Assembly: GCA_026413255.1 (NCBI GenBank)
Contig: JAOCZO010000005.1
Span: 372,001-436,000 of the forward strand
Origin: Fereydounia khargensis
Taxonomy: Eukaryota; Basidiomycota; Ustilaginomycetes; Urocystidales; Fereydouniaceae
Length of the DNA stretch: 64,000 nucleotides
Direction of reading: 5' to 3'
Part shown: piece after piece, positions 42,394-50,654 of the stretch
Layout: each line of letters starts with the position of its first letter
Numbering within the stretch: position 1 is the first letter of the stretch
Position numbers and translations under genes: made by a program
Notes under the pieces: model-generated
Told to the model about the DNA's origin: nothing
Seen by the model: only the letters and a program-made list of their open reading frames with translations
Database searches by the model: none

Positions 42394-43569
42394 GTAGGGG
42401 GTCGGCGCATCTCGAGCTCGACCTCACGCTCACGCCACATGCCCTCAATGTCGTACTGGAAGCGGGCGCGCTCAGACATGACATGGACCATGCACCACTG
42501 TGCGTCGACGAGGCACCAGTGGCCGTCTCCACGCCCTGCCGGGCTCGCCTTGCTGGGTCCCTTTGCAGTCTTGCCCAGAGCCTTGGCGTCTGCAGAGCTG
42601 GTGACGAGGCCCTCGTAGCGAACTTGGACGTAAGCCTGGCCAGCGCATGGATGCTCTTCGCCTTCGATGGTTGGACTCTCGCCGTCGTGGACAAAGTCGC
42701 TTTCCTCCTCTTGCATGCGACGAATCTCGGCCATCTCACTGTCCTCCCTGGAGAGATGCTCCCTGCGTGCAGCTAGGGCCTGGCTAACTCTCTGCTTGGC
42801 GCGCTCGTTTTGCCAGGAGCGCTTTTCGCCGGAAACATGCCACTTGCCGCCCTTTAAGATGCGACGGACGCTCTCCTTTGAAATGCGGAAGCGTGCGCTG
42901 AGCTCCTTGACGCTGAATTGGTCCGGATCAGAGCCGTGCAGGAGACGGATTCCGTCCTGTGCCTCGCGGGAAAGGAGCTTGGGGGGTTTCCAGCCGTCGG
43001 GGAACTTGCGGGAGAGGGCGATGCGGTTGACTGCCCAGTCTGGTAGTGACTTGCCGAGCTGGTGTTCGATGCGCGACATGCCTTTGGGGCGTGGAGGGAG
43101 CGGTTGCGGTTGCGCTTCGGATGAAGAGGAAGAGGAAGAGGAAGAGGGGTTGGAGGGGTGGTAGCGGGGAGCAGGGGCGGCTGGGCCGAGAATGTCGTCA
43201 AGCTCGAGCTGTGGATCTTGCTGCTGAGCGTCGAGAGCGGGTGGTGGCTGGGTGCGGAGAAACTTGCCAATGTCCATGGCGACCTTGTTGACAGCACCAG
43301 CGGCTGAGCTCTTGACCTGGACAATGAGGATCCAGTCTGTGTTGGAGTAGGCATCGTTGTCCGGGTCGGCAGAGAGCGAGTAGGGGTGAATGAGGGTGAT
43401 GGGGGGCAGTTGCTCGGCGGCGGCGGCGGCGGCGAGGTGGTCGGAGGGCGGCTGTGCTACAAGATTGGCGTAAGGTCCGTGGAGGAGGTGATGCTGGAGA
43501 CTGTAGATGGCATTGGGCACATTTTGAGCGGCGGACTCGGGAATGAAACCAAAGTGGGCGTTGGCGTCT

Positions 43570-43604
<35 letters not shown>

Positions 43605-43916
43605 GTGGGTCGAGTCGCGCTGGGTGAGGGACTCGGGAGGGTCGATCTGCTCTGGCTCGAGGAACCAGGGGATGGAAGGATCGTCTAGTGGCGCGGGAGC
43701 AACGGACGAGGAAGAGGAAGGGGAAGGGGAAGAGGAAGAGGAAGAGGAAGGGAAAGCAGACTGGCGCGCACTGTCATACTTGGCGATACTGCGTGGGAAG
43801 GGGGCGGGTGCTGATGCAGAGAGGGTGCGGGAAAGCAACGCAGGTCGTGTGAGGGTGCGTGCTGTGGCAACGGCAGCGGCAGTGGCAGCGGCTGCCTGTC
43901 TTGAGCGGGCGAGCAT
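40554..43916 (-). CDS. Fusion: split RsfS/Iojap with neugrin/Rrg9 insert, joined to mitochondrial asparaginyl-tRNA synthetase
   Basis: Three exons (43916-41904, 41829-41653, 41555-40554) encode 1063 residues. Residues 1-40 look like a mitochondrial presequence. Residues about 172-222 (ITLIHP, then NTDWILIVQVKSSAAGAVNK) match the first half of RsfS/Iojap. Residues about 465-495 (HWCLVDAQWCMVHVMSERAR, then FQYDIEGMW) match its second half. Between them, residues about 303-370 (KFPDGWKPPKLLSREAQDGI, then ARFRISKESVRRILKGGKW) match neugrin/Rrg9. After a linker of Arg-Asp repeats comes NRAFSTSARRPAPQLDLPET (541-560), which resembles a second presequence. Then an OB-fold (VPVTVQGWLRSARKQKAITF) and a class II core follow, with motif 2 (FRAEGSATNRHLAEFWMLEA) and motif 3 (GFGLGMERLLAW). 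RsfS-type factors bind the large mitoribosomal subunit; AsnRS charges mitochondrial tRNA-Asn. Two adjacent genes with read-through frame, the second starting at 42410, remain possible. Confidence 0.8.
42363..42393 (-). repeat. Hexamer array coding Arg-Asp repeats in the fusion linker
   Basis: Five copies of CCCTGT on the plus strand encode alternating Arg and Asp at residues about 508-518, exactly between the RsfS part and the synthetase part of the fusion. Confidence 0.9.
43570..43604 (-). repeat. CAACAG array coding 12 Gln in the fusion protein
   Basis: Tandem CAA/CAG codons give glutamines at residues 105-116, before the RsfS region. Confidence 0.9.
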
Positions 43917-44317
43917 TGCTGTTGCTGTTGCTGTTGCTGCTGCTGTTGCTGGCGGTACGGTGATGGTGATGGTGAAAAAGGTACTGTAAAAAAAGTGAAA
44001 AAAGGGTGCATCAGTCGAATTCTTTTTACAGTACAGTAATTCTCCACTCTTCGCTTTGGGGGAATGCGGGTTTGTCTGATTATGTCAGCCTGAGCAAGCA
44101 AGCCAGCAGCAGGCAAGAGGCGAGGAGGGGGAAGGGGGGAGGGGGAATTCGGGTCCGAATTGGAGACGCGATCAGATCGCTGTGCGGGTGAGGAAAGAAG
44201 AGCGAGAGAAGAGCGAGAGCGAGAGGAGAGCGAGAGAGTGTGGGTTTTTTGGAAAGCGAGGATTACTGTTCGGTCGCCATCACCACCATCAACCACCACT
44301 TGCCCGTTCTGCCCATC
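43917..44317. promoter_or_regulatory. Divergent promoter of the mitochondrial fusion gene and NUXM
   Basis: About 400 bp shared by two genes for mitochondrial proteins. A CAACAG array (about 43917-43950, read on the minus strand) abuts the fusion start codon, so it lies in the leader. GAGCGAGA repeats lie near 44200-44235. No coding signal. Confidence 0.55.
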
Positions 44318-45024
44318 ATGCGTAAGTACCCTAGCCGCCTCCGCCTCAATACAACACCGACCTGCCACTCACACTTCCCTACAGCGATCAAGGAACTCGA
44401 GACACCATACCCGCTCATCGATGCCGACCCGCACTTTAGCCGTGTGGTGCGCAACTTTCGCCAGTCCGACTATCTTGCCATGGCCGGTGCTACTGCTGCG
44501 TTTCCGAGTGCCATCTACCTGATGGGTGAGTTGGTGCCGTGCTGCTGCTGCTGCTGCTGCTGTTGCTGACTCGGCGTTTTTTGTTTGCAACAGAAATGTT
44601 TGACCCTACCCGCCCCAAGACTGGTCTGCGCTCGGCCCTGCGCCTGTCCACGTTTCTCGGTCTTGCTGGAGGCTTTTTGTTTGCATACCAAAGATCGAGC
44701 TGTAAGTTGTGTCATGTCACGTTTATTCAAATTGCTCGCCCACTCACACTCTTTCACTCTTTTCTTTAATTTGTAGTCCGCTTTTGGGGCTGGAGGGAGA
44801 ACGAGGTGGAACAGGCGACTGCCAAGGCCGAGATTGAGGCCGGCATCAAGGCTGCTGGTACCGACCCGTCCAAGAGCGATCTGACACCCTACCTGCAGGG
44901 TGTCGCTCACCGCAACAGTGCCTTTTCGCAGCTCAAGTTTAGCACGATTCCTTGGTTCAACTTTGCCAACCACCCATACCACGGCAACGGCAGCGAGGCG
45001 GCGTCTTCCTCCTCCTCCTCCTAG
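44318..45024 (+). CDS. NUXM: NADH:ubiquinone oxidoreductase 21 kDa subunit (NUXM)
   Basis: Four exons (44318-44321, 44385-44525, 44594-44701, 44777-45024) encode 166 residues. The first coding exon is only ATG plus one base. The N-terminal half reads KELETPYPLIDADPHFSRVV, a strong match to the fungal complex I 21 kDa subunit, followed by two hydrophobic segments (MAGATAAFPSAIYLM and STFLGLAGGFLFAYQ). The C-terminal half has FWGWRENEVE, YLQGVAHRNSAFSQLKFSTI and PWFNFANHPYHG, also typical. It is an accessory membrane-arm subunit of respiratory complex I in the inner mitochondrial membrane. The tail ends in a run of Ser. Confidence 0.92.
44540..44567. repeat. GCT triplet repeat in a NUXM intron
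   Basis: About eight GCT/GTT triplets lie inside the second NUXM intron, shortly after the donor site. Confidence 0.85.
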
Positions 45025-45145
45025 AAGAAACAGACACGACCTTGTTTGTTGTCTAGTCGTGCCTTTTTTTTCAATCAAACGATTCTTTTTTAAAAAGCGA
45101 GGCTGAGAGAGTAGTATTACAAAATGGTGGTGGTATCTGACGTGA

Positions 45146-45871
45146 TCAGAGCTGGTCAGCCTTGGTGGGCAGTTGGGCGATTGCATTTTTGAGGTCCTGT
45201 GTGTTGTGTAGAAATGTAACAAGCCAAGAGTCAGCAGGGCAAAGGGCAAGAAGAAAGGAGAGGGGTACGATACTGATACGCACGGCATTGTCGGGGTCAA
45301 ATTGGAGGCCAAACTCAAAGCTATGTCTTGCCTCTTGAAAGCGTTGGAGGCCTTGGAGGGCTTTGCCCTTGCGGTAGTGGCCCTTGCTCCAGGGTTTCTT
45401 GAGTTTGACGACCGCGTCCGCGTCGCAGAGGGCGCCAATGTAGTCACCGCAGGCGGCAAAGGCGGCGGAGCGGTTGGCGAGGCAGAGGGTGAGTTCGTCC
45501 CTGGCGATCTGGTTGGCTTCCCAGAGGGGGCGGGAGGCAGCCACGTCGACGGAGAGGGTGTACATGCGGATTGCCTCGGCCCAGTCTTGCTTGCGGAACG
45601 CGGCGTTGCCCTGCTCCTTGGCCTGGTTGATGGCCATGCTGCGCTGCGGGGGCACTACGTTGGGCGGCGGCGGGAAGGGCACGTTGGGCGGGAGCGCCTT
45701 GAGTGAGCGGATGAGCGCGTTGAGGATCGTCAGGTCCAGGCCGGGCACGGGCGTCTGGAGGATGTGCGACTCGGGGTCCATGGCGAGTGGCACGGGCTCA
45801 AAGCCGGCGTCGGCGATGGCGAGCTGCTCTGGTGTAGGCGCTGGTGGTGCTGCGCCGGCCGGAGCGTTCAT
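45146..45871 (-). CDS. SEC72: Sec72-like TPR protein of the ER translocon
   Basis: Two exons (45871-45284, 45196-45146) encode 212 residues, the usual Sec72 size. The N-terminal domain contains FEPVPLAMDPESHILQTP. After SMAINQAKEQGNAAFRKQDW the protein runs into TPR repeats with LANRSAAFAACGDYIGAL and KKPWSKGHYRKGKALQGLQR, wording typical of fungal Sec72. Sec72 is a peripheral subunit of the Sec62/63 complex and uses its TPR to dock Ssb/Ssa chaperones for post-translational import into the ER. The 51-base last exon adds a short helix. It converges on NUXM with 121 bp between stops. Confidence 0.85.
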   Translation of the reverse strand: MNAPAGAAPPAPTPEQLAIADAGFEPVPLAMDPESHILQTPVPGLDLTILNALIRSLKALPPNVPFPPPPNVVPPQRSMAINQAKEQGNAAFRKQDWAEAIRMYTLSVDVAASRPLWEANQIARDELTLCLANRSAAFAACGDYIGALCDADAVVKLKKPWSKGHYRKGKALQGLQRFQEARHSFEFGLQFDPDNAVRISIVPLSFLLALCPADSWLVTFLHNTQDLKNAIAQLPTKADQL

Positions 45872-45901
45872 TTTGGGCAAACACCGAGAGAGATATTGAG
45901 A

Positions 45902-45902
45902 G

Positions 45903-45951
<49 letters not shown>
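45902..45951. repeat. (TA)n(GA)n microsatellite
   Basis: A short TA run switches directly to a pure GA run of about 17 units in the leader of SEC72. Confidence 0.95.
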
Positions 45952-45954
<3 letters not shown>

Positions 45955-46091
45955 GATGGGAAAGAGAGGTCGAGCTGAGCAGCCCCCTCCCTCCTTCTCT
46001 GTCTGCCTCGCTGTCAACTGTGCGGTGCTGTGCTGTCTCCACTCTGGCTGCTCTGCGCTGCGCGTCTCTCCCGGCCGAGTGGCTGGTGTGA

Positions 46092-46117
46092 ATGTGTGTG
46101 TGTGTGTGTGTGTGTGC
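46092..46117. repeat. (GT)n microsatellite
   Basis: About 13 GT units between SEC72 and APS2. Confidence 0.95.
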
Positions 46118-46141
46118 ACGGGGCGCCATTTGCCCATTTTT

Positions 46142-46183
46142 CGACTGCGACTGCGACTGCGACTGCGACTGCGACTGCGACTG
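46142..46183. repeat. (CGACTG)7 hexamer repeat
   Basis: Seven perfect copies end about 100 bp before the APS2 start codon. Confidence 0.95.
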
Positions 46184-46280
46184 TGCTGAGCGCGACGACT
46201 TGGATTGGTTTCCCTTTGTCTGACTGCTGCTGGGTTGGGCTGCTGCTTGGGCTGCTTTGCTACCTTGCCACACCATCACA

Positions 46281-46784
46281 ATGATCCGCTTCATCCTGGT
46301 CCAGAACCGGCAGGGCAAGACGCGGCTCTCCAAGTTCTACGCGCCCTACGACGATGTGGAAAAGCTGCGACTGCGGGGCGAGGTGCACCGGCTGATTGCG
46401 CCGCGCGACCAAAAGTACCAGAGCAACTTTGTCGAGTACCGCAACCACAAGCTCGTGTACCGGCGCTATGCGGGCCTCTTCTTCTGCGTCTGCGTCGACG
46501 CCAACGACAACGAGCTCGCCTACCTCGAGGCCATACACCTCTTCGTAGAGGTCCTCGACGCCTTCTTTGGCAACGTGTGCGAACTCGACCTCGTATTCAA
46601 CTTTTACAAGGTCTACGCCATCCTCGACGAAGTCTTTCTCGCTGGCGAAATACAAGAGACGAGCAAGTCGGTCGTCCTCTCCCGCCTCGATCAGTGTAAG
46701 TGCAGCCTCATTGCATTCATTCACCCTTTCTATTTTCTCTACAACACTGACACTTGACACTCGCCAGTGGAAAAGCTCGATTAA
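46281..46784 (+). CDS. APS2: AP-2 adaptor complex sigma subunit
   Basis: Two exons (46281-46695, 46768-46784) encode 143 residues. The protein starts [20 protein letters not shown] and ends LEKLD, and contains [20 protein letters not shown] and [20 protein letters not shown], all highly conserved in AP-2 sigma. The subunit is part of the clathrin adaptor core at the plasma membrane and helps bind dileucine cargo signals. The final exon has only 17 coding bases but recreates the family ending exactly. Confidence 0.96.
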
Positions 46785-46873
46785 AAGAATGAATGCTGAA
46801 TGCACACGTCTTGTTCCTGTATTCTAGTCAACCGCAAACCCCAACCCTGTAGAAGCCAACCTGTACTGATAGC

Positions 46874-47792
46874 TCAAGTCAACTTGAGACACGCCGTCCC
46901 GCTCCCTTCGCCCGCCCACTGCCCGACGAGCGCCAGGATGCGTCGCTTGTCGCCCATTGCATCGTCCGAGCGCAGTTCGTGCAGCGTGCACAGATTAAAC
47001 AGCAACGCCTCGCAGTTGGTCACGCTGCCCGCAGAGTCGGCGAGCAGCGCCTCGAGCGACTCGATCGGCTCCTCTAGTCGGCCCTGATAAAACATGCAGA
47101 GCGCCACGTTGTTGACACTCGCTTCTGCTCTCGCTCTCGCACTCGCACGCAGTATTGTCTCGGCCGCAGCGTACTCGCCCCGCATGGCAGAGAGCACCGC
47201 CTTGTCCTGTGCCAGCTCCGGATCCAGCTCAGGAGCACTCGCGCGAGAGAGGAGGTCACCCTTCCCCTCCCTTTCGGCCTCAGCACTCGCACGAGAGAGC
47301 AGCTCGCCCGCGTCGTCCAAAGAGCCCGCTTGCATGTGCAGTCGGGCAGCGAGCACCAGCATGTCGCTGTCGCTGTCGCAGCTCGCATCCTGGCTCGCTT
47401 TCGCCACGAGCGGCTCGAGCAGTGTCAATGCAGACGCAAAGTCCTGCTTGCATTCGGATTCGGATTCGCAGTCAGTAAGCAAAGCAAGGCAGAAAGCAAA
47501 TTACAAGAAGCAACTCGACTCACCTTGGCCTGGGCGAGCAGGGCGGCCGTCATGACACCCACGCGGGTCGCCCGGTCGATCCAGATGCGCTTTTGCACGT
47601 TGGCCTCGGTGCGTGTCTCGTCGTCCGTGGCTGTTCGCGCCGCCCGCCTCCAGGTGCGCACCCATGCCTTGCAGAACGCGATCAGGCCGTGATGGGCGTC
47701 GATCGACTCGGTCACGCTCCCTCGCATACGCGGCTCTCGTGCCCGCAGCACACGCAGACTGAACGGCACCAGCACGCTCTCCGCCAGGCTCA

Positions 47793-47830
<38 letters not shown>

Positions 47831-48186
47831 ATGCTGATGCTCTCCATTGCACTCCAGAGACCCAGCATCTCGGTGCGCAGCAGTGAAAACAGCCGCAGCC
47901 GGTACAGCGCGTGCAGCCGTACGCTCCACCATTCGAGCGTGTGCACCAGTCCCTCGTCTCCTGTCTCCTGGATACGCGCCTTGGCCAGTGTCGCAATCCG
48001 CCGCCACGAATGCGTCGATACCGCCTCGTTCACCTCAGCCGCGCCCGTACTGTGCCATGTCCCAGACAGCTCCCGAGGCGGTCGTATGTGCGCCGGCAAG
48101 TGCTTGTTCAGCAGCGTCGAGAGCGCGTCCGTCGATGGCAGCTCGCCCATCAGCTGCCCGTCGACTAGTTGCGCAGCCGTGTCCAT
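46874..48186 (-). CDS. TRAPPC12: TRAPPC12-like TPR protein
   Basis: Two exons (48186-47524, 47443-46874) encode 410 residues. Family-like pieces include the SWRRIATLAKARI helix, LEWWSVRLHALYRLRLFSLL, VPFSLRVLRA, and the C-terminal TPR series ending NVALCMFYQGRLEEPIESLE, LLFNLCTLHELRSDDAM and the closing CLKLT. Human TRAPPC12 belongs to the TRAPPIII tethering complex in ER-to-Golgi traffic and autophagy. This protein is shorter because it lacks the long disordered N terminus of the animal one. A CTG/AGC triplet run encodes poly-Ser near residues 120-132. It converges on APS2 with 89 bp between stops. Confidence 0.85.
47795..47829 (-). repeat. Triplet repeat coding poly-Ser in the TRAPPC12-like gene
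   Basis: About 12 CTG triplets (plus strand) read as AGC serine codons on the minus strand within the TPR protein. Confidence 0.9.
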
Positions 48187-48391
48187 CTTGTTCTTGTTCT
48201 TGTTTAGTGGTCGTGTTGGTGGTTATGCAACAGATCAGGAGGTCAGGTGTCGCGTCCACAACGCACAGTCCAATCAATCCGTCAAGTTTACCGACACGTA
48301 TTCTGCAACAGCCCGGACCCGACACGCGTTTTGTCACAGACTGCCATTTTGCTACTGCTTGCTACTGCTGGCGACTGCTGGCGACTGCTTG

Positions 48392-48753
48392 CTACAAGAC
48401 GAATGCCAACGCTCCCGCCGCGAGCCCACTTGCTGCCGTCATGACCAGAATCACGCTTGCCCTCACGTCTGATGCCGCCGAGCTGACTGTTCCAGTTGCC
48501 CAGTGGCCCGAGTCTGACGTGCTGCATTTCCATCAGAACCGTGCCCGTTCCCGAGTCCCATCGCGGCCTGGTCTGGTTGCACTCACTTGGTTCCATTCCG
48601 CAAGGGCGGCTTGGGCGGCAGCACACCCACGTTGGGTTTCGGCCGTAGCTGTGGCTGTGAGCGGGTCGGTGGTTCCTGCCCAAGTGCGAGCATGACAAGC
48701 GCAACCAGGCCTAGCACCAAGGCTCCAAGGCTCCCCATGCTTGGTGGGTGCAT
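48392..48753 (-). CDS. Small predicted secreted or membrane-anchored protein
   Basis: Two exons (48753-48587, 48521-48392) give 98 residues with canonical GTGAGT donor and CAG acceptor. Residues 1-25 (MHPPSMGSLGALVLGLVALV onward) form a signal peptide or signal anchor. A Pro/Lys/Arg-rich stretch follows (QLRPKPNVGVLPPKPPLRNG) with possible NGT and NTS N-glycosylation sequons. The C terminus is again hydrophobic (ASVILVMTAASGLAAGALAF), which could be a second membrane helix or a GPI-attachment signal. I recognise no family. It sits on the same strand 57 bp downstream of the seven-helix gene, so it might instead be that gene's 3' untranslated region. Support is structural only. Confidence 0.45.
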
Positions 48754-48810
48754 GGTGGTAGAATGATATGAAACGGCTTGCATGCACGGGGTCCGCACAA
48801 TACGCGCCAT

Positions 48811-50173
48811 TCACTTGATGTGCACCACGTCCGAGCTGCCGTCCGCGTACCGTAGGCTGCGGCTCACATACGGATCCGGGATGGACCTGTCTTGGCGCTC
48901 CGACGTCGTCACATGTACCTTGATCGGCTTGGCGATGGACGCATTCATCGTCGTCGTCCCCGACCCGGACCCGGACGCGGACGCGCCGCGCTTGTTCTTC
49001 TCCTCGTCGATCGGCTCCATGGTGCGCGCGGACGACGTGAGGGTCGAGTGCACCCGCTCGTCCTTGGCGCTCAGCAGCACCGTGGTCAGCAGCACGTTGA
49101 TCACCGTGAACGCATTGTTCAGGCGCACCGCGTACTGCTGCGCCACGTACCACGCGTCCCCGGGCCCCGAGTGTCGCGCGAACGGCGCGACGACGACCAT
49201 CGTCGCAATCATGGCCAGCGGCACGACAAAGCTCGAGATCAGAGCCAGCGTGATCCGCCGCAGCCGCTTGCGAAGCCCCGCTGCACTCCCGCGTCAGTCA
49301 CCGTGCCTCACGACTACAACACTCCACTGCTCTCTACTCACGGTGGCGGTGCACACTGCGACTCGGCTTGACCACGGCGTGCACGCGCACCCACGTCGCG
49401 ATCGAAACAAACGCCACGTCCACCAGCTGCACCGTGTACTCGATCCACATGGGCCACGGAACCGCCTATTCCCCGTGTCAGTCCGTCGCATCGCATCGCA
49501 TTGCATCGAAGCCGCCCCGCCCCAGATCCTGCACTCTACTCACCAGCGCATACACCCACACTTTGAGGCACCAGATCAACAGACCCAGTCGAGCCAGCTT
49601 AAACACCAGCGCTGGGCCCACGACACCCGCCAACACGCGCCCCGGCGTCACGCTCATCGGGTACAGCATGAGCAATCGCAGCGTCAGTACCCCTGTCGCC
49701 TAGCCTCGTCAGCACGTCACACTAGTGTACAGTACATCAGAGCGAGAAGCACACTCACAGTCTGCAACCCAGGGAGTGACCGTCCTCAACGACCGCGCGA
49801 CCATATTGAGCGCATTGTTGTTGTACCGCACACACAGGTCGACGTGGAACAACGGGTACGCTGCCAGGTATGCTGCGACGAATATCCCCGATAGCCCGAG
49901 CGCAGCCGAGGCCAGAGCGACCCAGAACACGACTTGGCGCCGAAGCCGCCGTGTCGACTGGATCACAAGCAGCAGCACGGCACACACGATAAACGCCGCC
50001 ATGGCAGCGTCGAGCGGCGTGTACCATGCCAGTGTCCGACTGCGCAGGTGCACGGTCGCTATCACGACAGAGGCAGGACACGCGAACGTGGCCTGCCCCA
50101 CGACGCTGCCGGGCTGGAGAGGGAGGAGAAGCGCGAGGGCGAAAACGAGGGCTGGAGAAATCGGCAACGACAT
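48811..50173 (-). CDS. Orphan seven-helix membrane protein with signal peptide
   Basis: Four exons (50173-49759, 49692-49544, 49465-49342, 49280-48811) encode 385 residues. A signal peptide (MSLPISPALVFALALLLPLQ) is followed by seven hydrophobic stretches, for example DAAMAAFIVCAVLLLVIQ, FWVALASAALGLSGIFVAAY, a segment with LTLRLLMLYPMS, LARLGLLIWCLKVWVYAL, EYTVQLVDVAFVSIATWV, LALISSFVVPLAMIATMVVV and FTVINVLLTTVLLSA. Basic loops and a 90-residue charged tail follow the last helix. This layout is receptor-like, but no conserved receptor motif is recognised. The second acceptor was chosen among two nearby AGs because it keeps the hydrophobic frame. Confidence 0.65.
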
Positions 50174-50202
50174 GGCGACGGGTGGAGAGCGAGGTTCTGT
50201 AA

Positions 50203-50232
50203 GGTACGGTACGGTACGGTACGGTACGGTAC
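50203..50232. repeat. (GGTAC)6 pentamer repeat
   Basis: Six tandem GGTAC copies lie about 30 bp upstream of the seven-helix start codon. Each unit contains the palindrome GTAC. Confidence 0.92.
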
Positions 50233-50610
50233 TGCAAGATGCGGTTTGGTCGGCTCACTCAACTGTCTCTCTTTTATTCATTCGTTTGCCCCCCTCTAAC
50301 CCTCCTCGAGTATGGGAAACCTCGGCTCTGGTCTCCAATATTGTGACACAGAGTGAACGTGTGTGCACGGGACGGCAGTGTCACACTGTCAGCCTCGTCT
50401 GCAGCGCCCGATCGCGACGCCGCCACAGCCTCAGAACGAAACAGCAGAGGGCTCAGTCGACCACTTGAGCCGTTACTGAGCCTCCGCCACCCGTCACCAC
50501 ACTGGCAAACCTCTCCTCTCACAGCCATAGTGATCTTGCTTTTCTGTCATTGCAGCCCGTGTGCAGGTCGTGTTCTATGCGTGAAACTGTGGTCGTCACG
50601 ATAAACAAAG

Positions 50611-50652
50611 GAAAGAGAGAGAGAGAGAGAGAGAAAGAGAGCGCGCGCGCAC
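50611..50652. repeat. (GA)n(GC)n microsatellite
   Basis: GA units run into GC units immediately after the VHC1 stop codon, probably in its 3' untranslated region. Confidence 0.9.
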
Positions 50653-50654
50653 GC

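Larger units (their letters stand above)
45872..46280. promoter_or_regulatory. Divergent promoter region between SEC72 and APS2, rich in microsatellites
   Basis: About 410 bp holding three microsatellites: TA followed by GA (45902-45951), GT (46092-46117) and CGACTG x7 (46142-46183). No coding signal. Confidence 0.6.
50174..50654. other. Tandem intergenic region between VHC1 and the seven-helix gene
   Basis: About 480 bp with GGTAC x6 (50203-50232), and GA and GC dinucleotide runs (50611-50652) close to the VHC1 stop. No gene is seen. Confidence 0.5.

Noticed and set aside
46092-46183. Regular short repeats that could be mistaken for a CRISPR-like array
   Set aside because: Units are only 2-6 bases without spacers, in a eukaryotic intergenic region; these are microsatellites.
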